Below, in pieces: positions 23,318 to 34,739 of a DNA stretch of 64,000 nt. Origin of the DNA: Pollenia angustigena (lineage: Eukaryota; Arthropoda; Insecta; Diptera; Polleniidae); NCBI GenBank assembly GCA_930367215.1, contig OV884058.1, positions 111,639,802-111,703,801 of the forward strand, written 5' to 3'. The translations under genes were made by a program, and so were the position numbers. The notes below the pieces were generated by a model. It did not search any database and was not told where the DNA came from. It was given only the letters and a program-made list of their open reading frames with translations. Numbering within the stretch: position 1 is the stretch's first letter; each line of letters starts with the position of its first letter.

Positions 23318-23656
23318 TAGTTAATAATAAATGGTGACATGATGCATAAAACTTACTAAGTCGCCTAACCATGACTGACTTTTTAAATTAATATAGATAG
23401 TTTGATAGCGTTGTAAAATCCTGAATCTAATCACGATCATTTTCCAGAGTATGCTGACCACAAATATTAACCCATTCGAAAGTTTTTTGGGCAAACAAAA
23501 ACACCCTTTACACAGATCTTTCATAGAAATATAGCAAACATAGTCAAAGTTATAAAAAAGATGCTCATCGAGGCTTCGGTGTGAGTGAGACACTTAGCGA
23601 GATTTCTTACAGCCGGACATGCACAAAAAAGGTGTTGTACAGATTGCTCTTCTCTA

Positions 23657-25790
23657 CACAGAAAGAAAAATCCTCGGGATAAATCAAGTTTTTTATGATT
23701 ACTTTAAGTACGAGCCGTACTCAAAAATTCAAGTACGAATAACATTTAAACGTACTCAAAACAATCCTAAATGGGATTACTTTCGAAAATCAATCCCGGA
23801 ATTTCTTGAAATAAGTATAAAATTCTTGAATCAAGTAAAAAAAAAAAAAAGTTTAAACATATATTATTTTCATGTTTCACCCTCCGGCTTACGCATGTTT
23901 TGATTTTCTATACACATTGAAAAAAGGTCTGGCCAGACTCATGTTTACCACGAAGGGTTAAAAAGTAAATTTTAACTCATGTGTCTCATTTAGTTTATAT
24001 TTTTTAATGATTTAAATATGTACATACGATTTCTAAAGTAAAAACCATATCGGGCATGTTCAGATATACCTTTTGTATTGAGAGAATATTCGGTTTATTG
24101 ACATAATTATCTTTCTGTTCACTAGGGATGCCAATCGGGACTGGTTTTCGCAAATCCCGGGATTCGGGATTTCAAAAAATCAAATCCCGGGATCCCGGGA
24201 TTTTACGGGATCCCGGGATTTTCCGGGATATCGGGATTTTTCGGGATTCGGGGTTTTTGAAAATTAGAAGATAAATGCTTTTTATAGATATTTATTAAAA
24301 AAAAAAGTCATTAAAAGCGGTTTACAAGCAAAAGTTTTATATTAATTTGTTATTTTAAAGTTAAAGATAATGTTATATTTATTACTTACATTAAAAATTG
24401 TGATTTTTTTCTTAATTAATGATTGATTTAATTAAAAATATGATAATAAAAAACAGCGTACGATTTCTAACAATTTGTTAATTGATTCAACTAAAAAATA
24501 ATTACCATAAAATTTTTATTTTATTCAATTACCTCAGTTGATCCAAATTAATTTAAAACAATATTATATATATTGTAATTGAATAGAGCAAACTTGTATT
24601 TAATTGATTTATTTGTAAGATTCTATTCAAATTTTTATTAAGTAATTAATTAATTCGAAATTAATTATCAAAATCAATTTATTTAGTTAACCACAAAAAT
24701 CTAATTAAAAAAAAAAACATTTTTATACCCAACATAAAGTGGTAGGAATTGTGTAGTGTTTAATTATGTATAATCGCTCCATAACTTGCCGTAGTTCCTA
24801 TGCCTACTCTCGTGCAACACTTTTATATTTCTAGCCCTGTGAAGAGTAAAGTTTTAATGTAGAATTTGGTGCACCATTGGAATGTTTTGTTCATTTGAAA
24901 AGACATTTTTTTCCTTTATTCATTTTCTTCTTTAATTATTTTCTTCACTACTCGTTAAAATTTCTTTATAATTGTTGGACATGCTTAAAACAAACAAAGT
25001 TTAACTTTTTTGTTTCGTTTTTAATGACAGTATTAACAGAAATAATCAAGTAAATATTAAAGATCAGTATTTTGTTCCCTATGCTCTCAAGGGGGAATGT
25101 AAAGATGAATTTCTTTTTATAATAAAAGGTAAAGCAAGAAAATTTTGTTAACAATTTCGGGATTAACTAAATCCCGAAAATCCCGGGATTACAAAATTTA
25201 AATCCCGGGATTCGGGATTTGCTGAATCCCGAAAATCCCGGGATTTTCGGGATCGGGATTTCGGGATTGGCATCCCTACTGTTCACACATACACAATTAA
25301 GCTTACTCATTTAGCAATTGGCAATTAACTTAACAAAATGCAGTGTTGCATTTTAATTTTACTCTATATCCATAATACTTTTGTATTAATTGAGCAATAA
25401 CTAAATTGCAATTTTGTATGGATAATGAGCTCAATAAAAGCATTTATTGCGTAAAACTCAATTAAGGTGCATATCTAAACGGTAAAAGGTGTAATAGGAG
25501 TAAGTAAATCAATCATAATAATTTGTTCTTTCTAATTTGGGATAAAATCGACTTTATAATACTTGAATAATCAAGCGCATTTTGAGATTGATTCAATATT
25601 AGTTTTACTTAAATCAATCTCATTTTCGGATTATTTCAAGTACTTAATCGGGATTGAATATGGAAAATTTAAGTATTTTGCGATTGAAAATCTGTACTTG
25701 AATTTGATTCAAGAAAATTCGTACTCATCGTACTATTAATACCGCTTCGGATTGATTTGAGCACGGATGCATTGATTTTTTTTTTGAGTG
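23657..25790. mobile_element. Family C element, split by a hAT
   Basis: The left tip CACAGAAAGAAAAATCC and the right tip, on the minus strand, CACTCAAAAAAAAAATCAAT are inverted, with TA on both sides (23655-23656 and 25791-25792). Excluding the hAT at 24123-25278 and its target duplication, about 970 bp remain. The right end (GTACTATTAATACCGCTTCG, then GAT) recurs at 30088-30151 and, inverted, at 55386. No transposase was seen. Confidence 0.75.
24123..25278. mobile_element. hAT non-autonomous element, 1156 bp, perfect TSD
   Basis: Inverted ends TAGGGATGCCAATC. The target duplication is CTGTTCAC at 24115-24122 and 25279-25286. Each subterminal region carries many copies of CCCGGGATT/AATCCCGGG. 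The middle (about 24300-25130) is AT-rich and non-coding. Confidence 0.93.
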
Positions 25791-25792
25791 TA

Positions 25793-26402
25793 TCATCTAA
25801 ATAATTCCTTCAGAAACAGTTACGAGGAAAAATCCCAGGGTTAAAAAAACTGCAGCCAAAACTAAAAACTGTCGAACAAAAAACAAGAATTTGTGTACAA
25901 TTTTTCCCTTTTTGAGTTGGTTTGACAGCGACTGTTTACATTTAATGAATCAGAAGTAAAAGTATCGATTTTTTTTGGCCAACTACAAATGAGGAAGTGG
26001 AAGGAATAGCAGTTTTTGTACTTTGACTGCAGTTTTTTACGTTCTGACATAAGTACAATCACAAAGTGATCTGTTGGAATAGCTATAAGAGTTCTCATAT
26101 AATTCCTTTTAAGAGAGACAAACAAAATCTTGACGTTTTATTTTCAAATTTGGATTTAAGTCAGTGATGTCAATTGTGGTTGTATTGATTTAAATTAGTA
26201 TTAGTGAATAAAGAGACAAGTACTCTTAATAAAAATAAAAAAATACGTAAGCATTCGCCGCACGTGCACTCATCGCTTGATAATCGACGACTGAATTGTG
26301 TACTCTCGTGCACTAAATGAAAGAGCGTAAGAATGCGTGTGAAGAATGTGTGTGAATTAATTTCCACAATTGTGTATGACGCTGACATCCCTGATTAAAG
26401 TA
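25793..26402. other. No bounded feature
   Basis: No terminal repeats or recognisable frame. Confidence 0.45.
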
Positions 26403-26556
26403 AGCACGTAGCGCCATCTTGTTGAAACCGGATCTCGGCCGAATCAATATCATCCATATTTTCAAACAAAAGAATATTGATCAAGGTGGGTTAATGATCT
26501 CCATTGACTGCAACACGAGTTCCAGCATAGTTTTAGAAGAATAAGGTCCGATTATC
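26403..26556 (-). pseudogene. Mariner-type transposase fragment
   Basis: Read on the minus strand, one frame gives GGIIGPY and, after a frameshift, a second gives GTRVAVNGDH, a stop, then a stretch ending FQQDGATC. These are the blocks around the second catalytic aspartate of the arthropod mariner group with the motif WFQQDGATCHTA. About 50 codons survive; both sides end abruptly and no terminal repeats were found. It is too short and broken to encode an active enzyme. Confidence 0.8.
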
Positions 26557-27308
26557 CCACCAACAAAAGAAAAAAAAATTGATTTCAATTAAAAAATGTG
26601 TGGTATTTATTAAAAATTAATTAAATCTGCACCAGTAAACAAATTAATTGTATAAATTTTATATTTTTTGATATAAAAAACAGATTGACATTTAATTAAA
26701 ATATGTATTATGAATAAAATTTCTGAGGGGGGTTCTTGGGAAGTAAAATGCATTTTCAAGACAACAAAGGCTGGGTGTTTTATACAGCACATGTATATTA
26801 TCCTGTACACTCGGAGACCGATGAGGTCCATTTTAAATCCCCTTATAGCAAAGAAAAATAAAAAGAAGAGAAAGATTGAGAATTTACACAATTAAAAGAG
26901 ACTTTAAGTTAAAGGTAGTGGTAGTGGTATATGAAAGTCCCTATTACACCTTGCCCCATTACAAAACTGCAAGATATAACAAAAACTTGTTAATTTATTA
27001 AAGAAATTGTTTGTTATGGAACACCTCATTTGTTGCATTCGAACAAGTTTTATAAATATTTTGTAGTGTATAAATTTTTTAACAATATACATATTGTTAA
27101 AATGTAATGAAAATATGTATTATTTTTTTATTAAAAAAAGAAAAAATAATGGAAAAAAGATTGAATTTAATAATACGTTTTACGTAAAATTCTCAAGAAT
27201 TATTAACGATGAAAATTGTTTAGTTATATTGAATTAAATATATTAATTAAACATAAATTATATGCAGAAAACTGTTGTTAACTTATTTGGTTTAAAGTTT
27301 AATCAATT
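26557..27308. other. AT-rich DNA, nothing recognised
   Basis: Short open frames on both strands only. Confidence 0.45.
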
Positions 27309-27417
27309 ACTGCCGTATTCATAAAAAGTTAAAATGGATTCGAATTGTATTTTAATGAAAATTTCGCTTTAAAACACACTCCAAACTTATTTTACTTTTT
27401 ATGAATACTGCAGTTAC
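27309..27417. mobile_element. Palindromic MITE, about 109 bp
   Basis: ACTGCCGTATTCATAAAAAG is matched in inverted form by CTTTTTATGAATACTGCAGT. The tips resemble those at 5128-5247. Confidence 0.72.
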
Positions 27418-27570
27418 TGTTGAATTCAAAAGTTATCTTAACTCTACAGTAAGCAAAACAAGACGAATTAGTATTGAAAATAAAAAAACTTTTCTTAAAG
27501 TTTGATCAAAATCCTGCAGTCCGAAAATGTAAAAAAATATTGTTACTTGTTTGATTTTTCATATGAAAGT

Positions 27571-27713
27571 CTGGGGTAACACTATAAAAGTTTTCTTTCA
27601 GAAAGTTTGAGTTTATAGGTGAGAGGGGAAGAGAACATGCTTTTCTTCTCTCCTCTCTCAACCATAAACTCAGACTTTCTGTGAGAAAACTTTCGTATTG
27701 TGATCCTAGACAA
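27571..27713. mobile_element. Palindrome E, complete foldback
   Basis: AAAGTTTTCTTTCAGAAAGT pairs with the inverted right arm (AAAGTTTTCTCACAGAAAGT on the minus strand), and pairing runs inward through AAACTCA and GAGAGGGGAAGAGAA. A half copy lies at 9594, and the centre resembles that of the foldback at 19312. Confidence 0.78.
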
Positions 27714-27816
27714 ACTTGTAAATAAAATCTTTGGGAAAGTACAGCAAAGATTTTTGTTGTATGTTTCATTCCCGGAAACTTTAAAGATTTCTATTTCATA
27801 CCTAGAAATTACCGCA

Positions 27817-28314
27817 TTTTTATACCTACACTACAATAGTGGAGAGGGTATTATGCATTTGCGCTGATGTGTGTGACACCTTAAAATATTGGTTATAGAC
27901 CCACCTTAAAGTATACCGATCGACTCAGAATCACTTTCTGAGTCGAACTAACGATGTCCGTTCGGCTGGCTGGCTTGCTGTCCATGCAACCTTGTGCGCA
28001 AAGTACAGGTCGCAATTTTGGAGATAATTTGATCAAATTTGGGTCATATGTTCTTATTGGCACAAGGACCTATTGAAAATGGGCCGAATCGTAGAACCAA
28101 GAGGGAAAATAGCGGGAAATTTCTTATACAGTTTTTAAAAATAGGACTACAAGGGGTGGTAGGGGGCAATTTCTGCCTCTCACAAACTTTCAAATAAATT
28201 TTATAAACATAGAGAAATCCATATTTATATGGACACATAAGCATGATGTGTTTTTAAATACTGTGGTGTAGGGTATCATACGGTCGGGATTGACCGGCTA
28301 TACTTTCTTACTTT
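27817..28314 (-). repeat. Family B repeat, copy 1
   Basis: On the minus strand it begins GTAAGAAAGTATAGCCGG, contains GACTCAGAAAGTGATTCTGA, and ends with the stem-loop ACCCTCTCCACTATTGTAG followed by TAGGTATAAAAA. The same plan is seen at 52199-52433. Class unknown. Confidence 0.7.
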
Positions 28315-28355
28315 TTTTTGTTTTGTTTTGTAAAACTTAATGAAGTAAGTAAAAA

Positions 28356-28420
28356 CATGTAAGAATGTATAGCCGGCCAAGAATGATACTATGATACCCT
28401 ACAACACAGTATTTACAGAC
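28356..28420 (+). repeat. Family B 5' end, head-to-head with copy 1
   Basis: GTAAGAATGTATAGCCGGCC and the following GATACCCTACAACAC mirror 28256-28313, giving an inverted junction with arms of about 56 bp and a T-rich spacer. Confidence 0.65.
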
Positions 28421-29067
28421 AAATTTCCGAATTTGGAATTCGTGGGGAATCATGACACTTTTAAAACAAAATTATTTTATGAAGTACATAAGAGTTTTTT
28501 GCGCTGAACATTATTTCGATATCTACATTATTATGAGATTATTTCGTGTTAAAGCAGAGTCCGCCAAACACATTCCATCACATTTCTTGTTTCTCTTGGT
28601 TGTTTATTTTTGAGCGTAATTGTTTTTGTTTGTTCAGTGTTTTCTAGTAAAAATAAAAATTATTTTCTCATGCTCTCTTTATTAGTGTAAAGAGCATTCG
28701 CACATGTGCGGTGTTTTGCAGACCTCTGTCTTAAAGTGATTTTGGGAAACGGGTTTAGATGGGACGTAAATTTACATGACATAGTACCTGACAAATTTTA
28801 TATCAATGCGGACATTTATAAGGAAGTTATGATATTTAAAGCTATTTTCGGGTAGTGCTATTGTCAAATATTAACGGATTCCAATAAAATCCAAATACCA
28901 ACATAAATATCTTAGATTAACTGCACAACGACTCTATTTCGGAAAGAAATTTGTGCGGGGGGTTTGTAAAATTATGAACGAATTCTTACCATTTTCAATA
29001 GATTTCGTCCCTTCGACAAAAGTTAAGTTATACAAATAAGCTTTAAATTGGATTACAAAAATTTTAA
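28421..29067. other. No bounded feature
   Basis: AT-rich, no recognised repeat ends. Confidence 0.45.
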
Positions 29068-29128
29068 TAGCTGTTTTCGTAAATCAATCCCGGAATTTCT
29101 TAAAATAAGTATAAAATTCTAAAAGCAA
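29068..29128 (+). repeat. Family C fragment (left part)
   Basis: AAATCAATCCCGGAATTTCT and TAAGTATAAAATTCT match 23780-23825. The family C right end reappears at 30088, so 29129-30087 is probably material inserted into a family C element. Confidence 0.6.
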
Positions 29129-29331
29129 TTATCAAAGTAATTTTTGGGAATACAAAATTTTTAATAAGCAATATTTGTTTTGTCATGCTTAATTCCCAAG
29201 TTTTATTCTTGATAAAAACATTGAAACTTATTGTTGATGGGATAAGATTTTCCTATGCGCATTTCACTGGTTGCTTAGGCCAGATCGTCAGGAAACTCCA
29301 TCCAAAGATTTTAGAAAAACTTGAGATATTG
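29129..29331 (+). repeat. Dispersed repeat K, copy 1
   Basis: Matches 63719-63931, including GATGGGATAAG, TCCTATGCGCATTT and ACTGGTTGCTTAGGCCAGAT. Unclassified. Confidence 0.7.
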
Positions 29332-29379
29332 TACATTTAAAACTTTAAAGCGAATAATAACACTGTGCTAGTTGAAAAA

Positions 29380-29665
29380 ACAGACAAGCCGGGCACATGG
29401 AGTTTTAACCTAATTCGGATACGCTGCATCCAGTGGTGCTAACAGTTGTTTTTAGGTTAGCTCTTGTTTTCGAGATATACCGTTATTTCGAAAATGGAGG
29501 AGGTTGCACAACATTTGTTAGCGTAAATCAAAAACGGTTTAGCTGATTGAAAAAACTAAAAGAAAACGAAATTCCGCAATAAAATTTCGTTTAAAAAAGT
29601 AAAACTTTTTTCTGAGATACGCAGTCGTTTTAGAAACATAATAATTTTTTATCCACATTTTAAAA
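29380..29665 (+). repeat. Dispersed repeat F, copy 2
   Basis: TTTTAACCTAATTCGGATAC, TTAGCTCTTGTTTTCGAGAT and ACGCAGTCGTTTTAGAA match the reverse strand of 49665-50130. Confidence 0.7.
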
Positions 29666-29859
29666 TTTTTGTTCTTTAAAAATTCATCAAAAATTGAAAA
29701 ATGCAGCTTTGCTTCTAATTTTTTGCAGACATATAAAAAACGAAGCTGCAAACAAAACAAGCCATAAATGATTAAAATCTGTTAGCAACTTTTAATTTTT
29801 TTTCACTTAAGTCGATATTTAATTAATTTAAGAATTTCATAAAACGCAATATTTGTATG

Positions 29860-30060
29860 GGAGCCCTCCTAAGAAGTGGCGATAAGGGGCAAGTATATCT
29901 CGAGAAAATGTTGAGGTCAAAAAATTAATTGAGGTCGGTCATACAATTTATCCCACTAGGGGTGACTCCGGGGCATCTATGGGATATATTTCCAGTCTGC
30001 ATTGAACATTTTGTATGGGAGTCCCTTTAAAGAATGGAGATAGCGGGTACGTATGTTAGA
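29860..30060 (+). repeat. Family D-like fragment
   Basis: TTGTATGGGAGCCCTCCTAA and TTGTATGGGAGTCCCTTTAA repeat about 155 bp apart, as in the array at 41.9 kb. Confidence 0.45.
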
Positions 30061-30087
30061 AATAAATGATTGAGATGAAAAAAAATT

Positions 30088-30151
30088 ATCGTACTATTAA
30101 TACCGCTTCGGATCAATTTGAGTACAGATAGATTGATTTTTTTTTTGAGTG
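30088..30151 (+). repeat. Family C right end
   Basis: GTACTATTAATACCGCTTCG, then the T-run and GAGTG with TA beyond, as at 25727-25792. Confidence 0.68.
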
Positions 30152-30311
30152 TATATTATTGGAGATTTTTCAAATAGCTTTGAAAAATGATATCCTGTAA
30201 GTGATGTCAATTTTCTGCTTCGCACATATGTATGTGCCCTTTTTCATTACTTTTCGCAAAATTTCGGGTGTTATGGCCATAATTGTATTTAAATTTTTGT
30301 TTTAAGCTGAG

Positions 30312-30462
30312 GAATGATTCTTGGCTTTTTTTCAAATATCCCCAAAGAAACCTATCAGGAGCTGTTCAATTCGGTGAAACGTGGAGGCTGGTTTAAATCG
30401 TTTGTGCAAGATCATTCGTTTGCGGACTTTCCAACAGAGCATACAGAGATGAACAAAGTGAC
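30312..30462 (+). CDS. Putative coding exon, protein not recognised
   Basis: A 151-bp stretch is open in one frame, reading MILGFFSNIPKETYQEL and continuing with GGWFKSFVQDHSFADF and a hydrophilic end. Codons such as CTG, GTG, GGC and GAC are frequent, unlike the AT-rich surroundings. The right end is AC|GTAAGA, a strong 5' splice site, and in-frame TAA follows at once if it is not spliced. On the left, a T-rich tract ends in TTTTAAG at 30306 and CTGAG at 30311. Only the second AG leaves the frame open; with the first, ATG at 30314 would have to be the start codon, since TGA lies upstream in frame. I cannot assign a family. No partner exon was found in the window, so introns of tens of kilobases, or a captured exon fragment, are possible. 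Confidence 0.6.
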
Positions 30463-31239
30463 GTAAGAAAAATGCCCAAATCATTTATCGAGGGTAGCTT
30501 TTCAAGAAAGAGAAAGAAAGCGTTTTATGGTAGTGAAGTGGCAATGTGTAAAAACAGGCCGAACACAAATTGCGTGTAAAAGCTTTCGAAGAAAAAGACA
30601 GAAAATACACAAGATTTTCTGTCTCGTGATGGTACTGTTGGGTCTGTGCCCTTTCCAAAGCCATTGAGGCTTTTGATTTTTAGTAACTTTTTTATTACTT
30701 CGTTAGCGTCTCCTTTTTCTTCGTGGACATATTTTTATGCCAAAGCTTATTTTTCTAGGTTTAAACTTGTTTAAATTTTCACATCTAACCCGCTACTTTA
30801 GTGGAACCAAAAAGCTAAAGAAAAAAAACAAATTTCCCGTATTTCCTTTTTTGGGTACTATATTTTTTCCCCATTAAAGTATCAAAAATTTCAGTATTGT
30901 AGTGGCAGCTCATAATTTAGTAGGAATATGTCAATGAATAGAGGAAAATGTTTTGTAAAAAAAAGTACCAAAAATAGTTACGATTTTCTCCCCTTAAATG
31001 TTAGAATTTCGAAAAGGTACCAAATACGTATAGGTTTTTTTTTTTTTTTTTTGATAAGTTTCGAATGTGGTATTAACTTTGTTTCTATGTTTATTGGTTC
31101 AAAAGATAGAAGGGGTGGCAAAAAGGGCTATAATTCAGATTTTACCCGTTTACTTCCTAATAGGGCCGAATTTCAACAAAGTACCAGACACCTGTCCGCT
31201 TATTTTTCTAAAGACCAACAATAGGTATTAATTTATTTT
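30463..31239. other. Intron-like DNA after the exon
   Basis: GACAGAAAATACACAAGATT with TTCTGTC at about 30596-30622 forms a small hairpin. Otherwise nothing is recognised; the 98-residue open frame at 30928-31224 has AT-driven composition. Confidence 0.4.
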
Positions 31240-31435
31240 TTTTCTTATAGTTTTGGAGATTAAGGTTACCGAATTTTCCTATCATTCGAATTTCGAAAAA
31301 TCCCGTCTTAGTGGATCGATTTGGGGAGTGACCAATCGCTATTCCAAATTTCAAGTTTCTAGGGTCAGCGGTTTCGGTGGGGCGATGATGAATGAGTCAG
31401 TCCCTCACGCAACTCTTTTATATATATAGATATAG
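31240..31435 (+). repeat. Family D 3' end with TATAGATA tail
   Basis: The sequence ends TTTTATATATATAGATATAG, comparable with the end at about 42900-42920. Such tails are common on non-LTR-type or other fly repeats; the class is uncertain. Confidence 0.45.
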
Positions 31436-31739
31436 ATTAATAATTATTAACTTTTCACCTTAAATAAAAACTCCCATACCTGGCTTAGTTGCATGGTATC
31501 GAATAATGTAAATGGCACATTTTATTGAATAAGAAAAAAATATATCGTTAGCTAAAATGCAAAAACGAGTTACTAACAAAAAATTCAAAATTGAGTTTTT
31601 CATTGATTATTATGAATGCCATTAAACTGCATGTCTGGACAAAATTTACACTTTTATTAACAAATAACAAAGGGACGTAACTACAGGTAAGTATATTTGA
31701 TAGGTGCAAAACGATAACACATTATTTTCTAATAAAATA

Positions 31740-31925
31740 TAATGAAACCAGCCGCCTGGGTTCGAATCTCAGGTCAGTCAAGAATGAATGATTATCAATA
31801 ACAATTTTAATTCATTTTCATGTTGTAAAATTCCTTTTTTCATTAAAATAATTTAATGAAAATTAAATTTGATGAACTTAAGCCTGATTAAAACTATTGA
31901 AAATTTGTATTAAAAACCATAAATA
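31740..31925 (+). repeat. tRNA-derived SINE, copy 2 (5'-truncated)
   Basis: Starts just upstream of the B box (GGGTTCGAATCTCAGG) and continues through TTTTCATGTTGTAAAATTCC to GATGAACTTAAGCCTGATTA, as in copies 3 and 4. Confidence 0.78.
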
Positions 31926-33034
31926 GTTCACCAAATTACCACAATACTAATTATAATGAAATGTTTTTTTTTTGAAAATTGTTTGAAGAATTCAATGGAC
32001 GACTTATCAATGTATGCTTTTCTGACATGTTTCTAGTTTTAACTTAACAAAGTTCTTACGCCTTTCTTCATTTAAGCTAATTTAATTGCTCTTTTTTAGT
32101 TAAATTTTTTTATTATTTGGTTAAAAGATATTTGTTTATCATCTTAACTAGTTTACTCAAAGTGAATTGATCAAAACACATTTAACAAAAGGTATATTCA
32201 GTAGAGAAGCTTTTGCTGGATGTCTCTATTTTGTAAGGGACAGATAGATTTCTAGTGCTGCTACCTTGTATAAATGTAGCTTTGTAAGTATGTAAGTACC
32301 TACATTTAATTGATATTTTCCATTTTTGACACTTAGTAACAAAATAAAGTAACGATGCAACAAATTTGTCTATTCACAAGTGGATTAACGAAACTCTTAT
32401 TTTTTAAACGATAAACCATACAACAGATCTTGTGAATTGGACAACTATTTTATCACAAACTAGAGCAATTGTTTACTGTAACCCATAAAGAAACATTTCT
32501 TTTTAAAGCTACAACTTGTAAGTAATAACAACTGTTGGCCGATTCCGTAATACAACCTACAGACATCATGCCCATTCCCACATGCTCTTAAACTTTTCAG
32601 TACAGGCATAAAAAGCGCCACTATCTCTGCAACATCTAAAAACTAAATAAACATTAAAGCGGCATAGTTTTGATTTATGAGATGAAATTAAATTAAAGTT
32701 TTTTGTTTCTTTAGATTTTCCTCTTTTCTGGTTTTTTTTTTTTGATTTAGCTACAACAGCTAAAGAAAAATGTTTAACATGAAGTTAAATGTGAAAAATA
32801 ACATCAAGAACAAAACACACTTTGTTAAAATCAAAAGCAAAGAAAAAAAGCTAAATAGAACAAACATTATAAGAAAAGAAGTGGTAATAAAATTGGATAA
32901 AATACATATAAATTTATATAGTTTTTCCCATTTATTCATTTTAACACTTTTGTTATGTTGCAAGCGAACTACAAGAACAAACCTTTAAAGAGATTTTTTT
33001 CCTAATTTAGTTTGCTGCTCCCGTCTTTGAAGTT
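31926..33034. other. No bounded feature
   Basis: AT-rich, apparently single-copy; nothing recognised. Confidence 0.45.
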
Positions 33035-33042
33035 ATGTAAAT

Positions 33043-33538
33043 TAGAGTTTGCTAAGAACCGTAAAAATGTGAAACCGCGGTTTCGGTTTTAAAATGATTA
33101 AAACCGGTCGGTCTTCGGTTTTGAAATATCAACGTTAAACTTCATACAAAAACATACTTTTTTCCAGTGTTTTTTTTATATATTTATTCAGTATATTAGA
33201 ACGAAACTTCATGCATTCCTCAATCAAAGTGTTTTTTACAAGAAAATGAGAAAAAAGTGTAAATTTAAACACCGTATCATATATGTACTGCAGTAAACAA
33301 AATCTAAATAAACACAATACAAGAATTCTTTCTTTTCTGTTTTTTTTTTCGAAGAATTATTCTATTTCCCAACGAAATGTTCCTGCTATAGTCATAAAAC
33401 TACATATGAAAGTAGTCCCAGCCTTGCCCAGGCGCTCGTTAGTATGAGTTTTTTCTATAGTCACAAAAACTCGGTTTCGGTTTTGAAGCACTTAAAACCG
33501 CGGTTTCGATTTCGGTTAAAACCGAACAGCAATCCCTA
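33043..33538. mobile_element. hAT-type MITE, 496 bp, perfect TSD
   Basis: The ends are TAGAGTTTGCT and GCAATCCCTA, with ATGTAAAT duplicated at 33035-33042 and 33539-33546. Subterminal copies of AAACCGCGGTTTCGGTTTT occur at both ends in inverted orientation. Non-coding interior. Confidence 0.9.
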
Positions 33539-33829
33539 ATGTAAATAGTGCATTGGCCAGATAAAGACAGCCAGAAATGGAACGACATCAGAAAATCAGT
33601 TTTTAAAACGCTACACCACAAAAAGTTGCCTTTTCAAATGCTGAAAATCGGTCCACGATTTAACATGGTCCCGATACAAATTCTTTAAGTCTATGGAAAA
33701 ATCATTACAGACTTTTACAAAGTACAATCTCGAATAAATGCAAAAATAGAAGCATAAACAATTATTTGCAAAACTATTCATTATGACAGAAATCAGAAAA
33801 ATTCATATATGATCACTTATATATGTATA
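33539..33829. other. No bounded feature
   Basis: Spacer between the hAT MITE and the mariner element; nothing recognised. Confidence 0.45.
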
Positions 33830-34705
33830 ATGGGTGATTTTTTAAGAGATATAGGAAAGTTTAAAAAAACACATCAGAAAAATGCATGAAATCTTTATTT
33901 GAATCGGTAGTACGGTCCATATAATTTAATGTTTGAAGATTATTTATGCAAATGTTAGTCCAATTTTGGCAAACTCTTGCCAACATTTCGGCCGGTATCT
34001 CATGAATAAATGCTTCAATGTTGTCTTCCAATGCGTCAATTGAAGCGGGCATGTGTGTATAGACATGAGCTTTAACACATCCCCACAAAAAATAGTCTCA
34101 AGGCGTTAAATCGCACGATCTAGGCGGCCAATTGACCGGTTACGATCGCTAAATAAAATGTTCACCGAACTCGCCTCTCAATAAGTCCATTGTTAAGCGT
34201 GCTGTGTGGCATGTGGCACCGTCTTGTTGAAACCACATGTCATGCAAGTCAAGCTCTTGCATTTTGGGCAAAAAAAAGTTGGATATCATCTCACGGTAGC
34301 ACTCACCATTCACAGTTACGTAACGATTTGCATCATCTTTGCAGAAGTACAGTCCAATGATGCCACCAGCCCATAAGCCGCACCAAACTGTGACTTTTTC
34401 TGGATGCATTGGTAGCTCTTGCAATGCTTCTGGCTGATCTTCACTCAAAAATCGACAATTCTGCCGCTTCAGTAGGTCGATTAAACTGATCATAAAATGG
34501 AAAAAGTGCGCGATAAACTTTCTTAACAGAGCTCGCATTTTGATAACAAAATTCAAGAATTTGCAAGCGTTGTTCGTTTGTAAGACGATTCATGGTTAAA
34601 TTATAGACCAAACTGAAGATGTTTGACAGTGAAACAAAACACGAAACGTGCGTCAGCTGTTTAAACCAGTGTTGCCAAAAAGATAATAGCTAAAAAATCA
34701 CCCGA
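33830..34705 (-). mobile_element. Mariner-type element, internally deleted, 876 bp
   Basis: TA flanks both ends (33828-33829 and 34706-34707). The inverted repeats contain GGGTGATTTTTTA. The element encodes a broken transposase on the minus strand and is shorter than the roughly 1.3 kb expected for intact relatives, because the region between the DNA-binding and catalytic domains is missing. Confidence 0.88.
33861..34593 (-). pseudogene. Mariner-group transposase, deleted and mutated
   Basis: Transposase of the arthropod Tc1/mariner group with WFQQDGATCHTA. The ATG at 34593 opens MNRLTNEQRLQILEFC and the start of the helix-turn-helix domain (QFNRPTEAA). The frame then changes and joins directly to QNCRFLSEDQPEALQE, so the second half of the DNA-binding domain and the first catalytic aspartate (SDEAHF in relatives) are deleted. 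WCGLWAGGIIG and the second aspartate (WFQQDGATCHTA) are intact. After GEFGEHFI come three in-frame stops, one replacing the residue before the third aspartate (CDLTP-stop-DYFLWG). The C-terminus (ASIDALEDNIEAFI, ERVCQNW-like) is preserved. It cannot make an active enzyme, but the element's ends could still be mobilised in trans. Confidence 0.92.
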
Positions 34706-34739
34706 TATATTTACTCATTCATAAATTTCCTCATGAATG

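Noticed and set aside
30928..31224. 98-codon frame downstream of the exon
   Set aside because: Low-complexity Phe run, no splice sites in register, no recognisable motif.
34149..34556. Intact transposase gene
   Set aside because: The longest frame lacks the first catalytic aspartate and is followed by stops; it is one part of a deleted copy.
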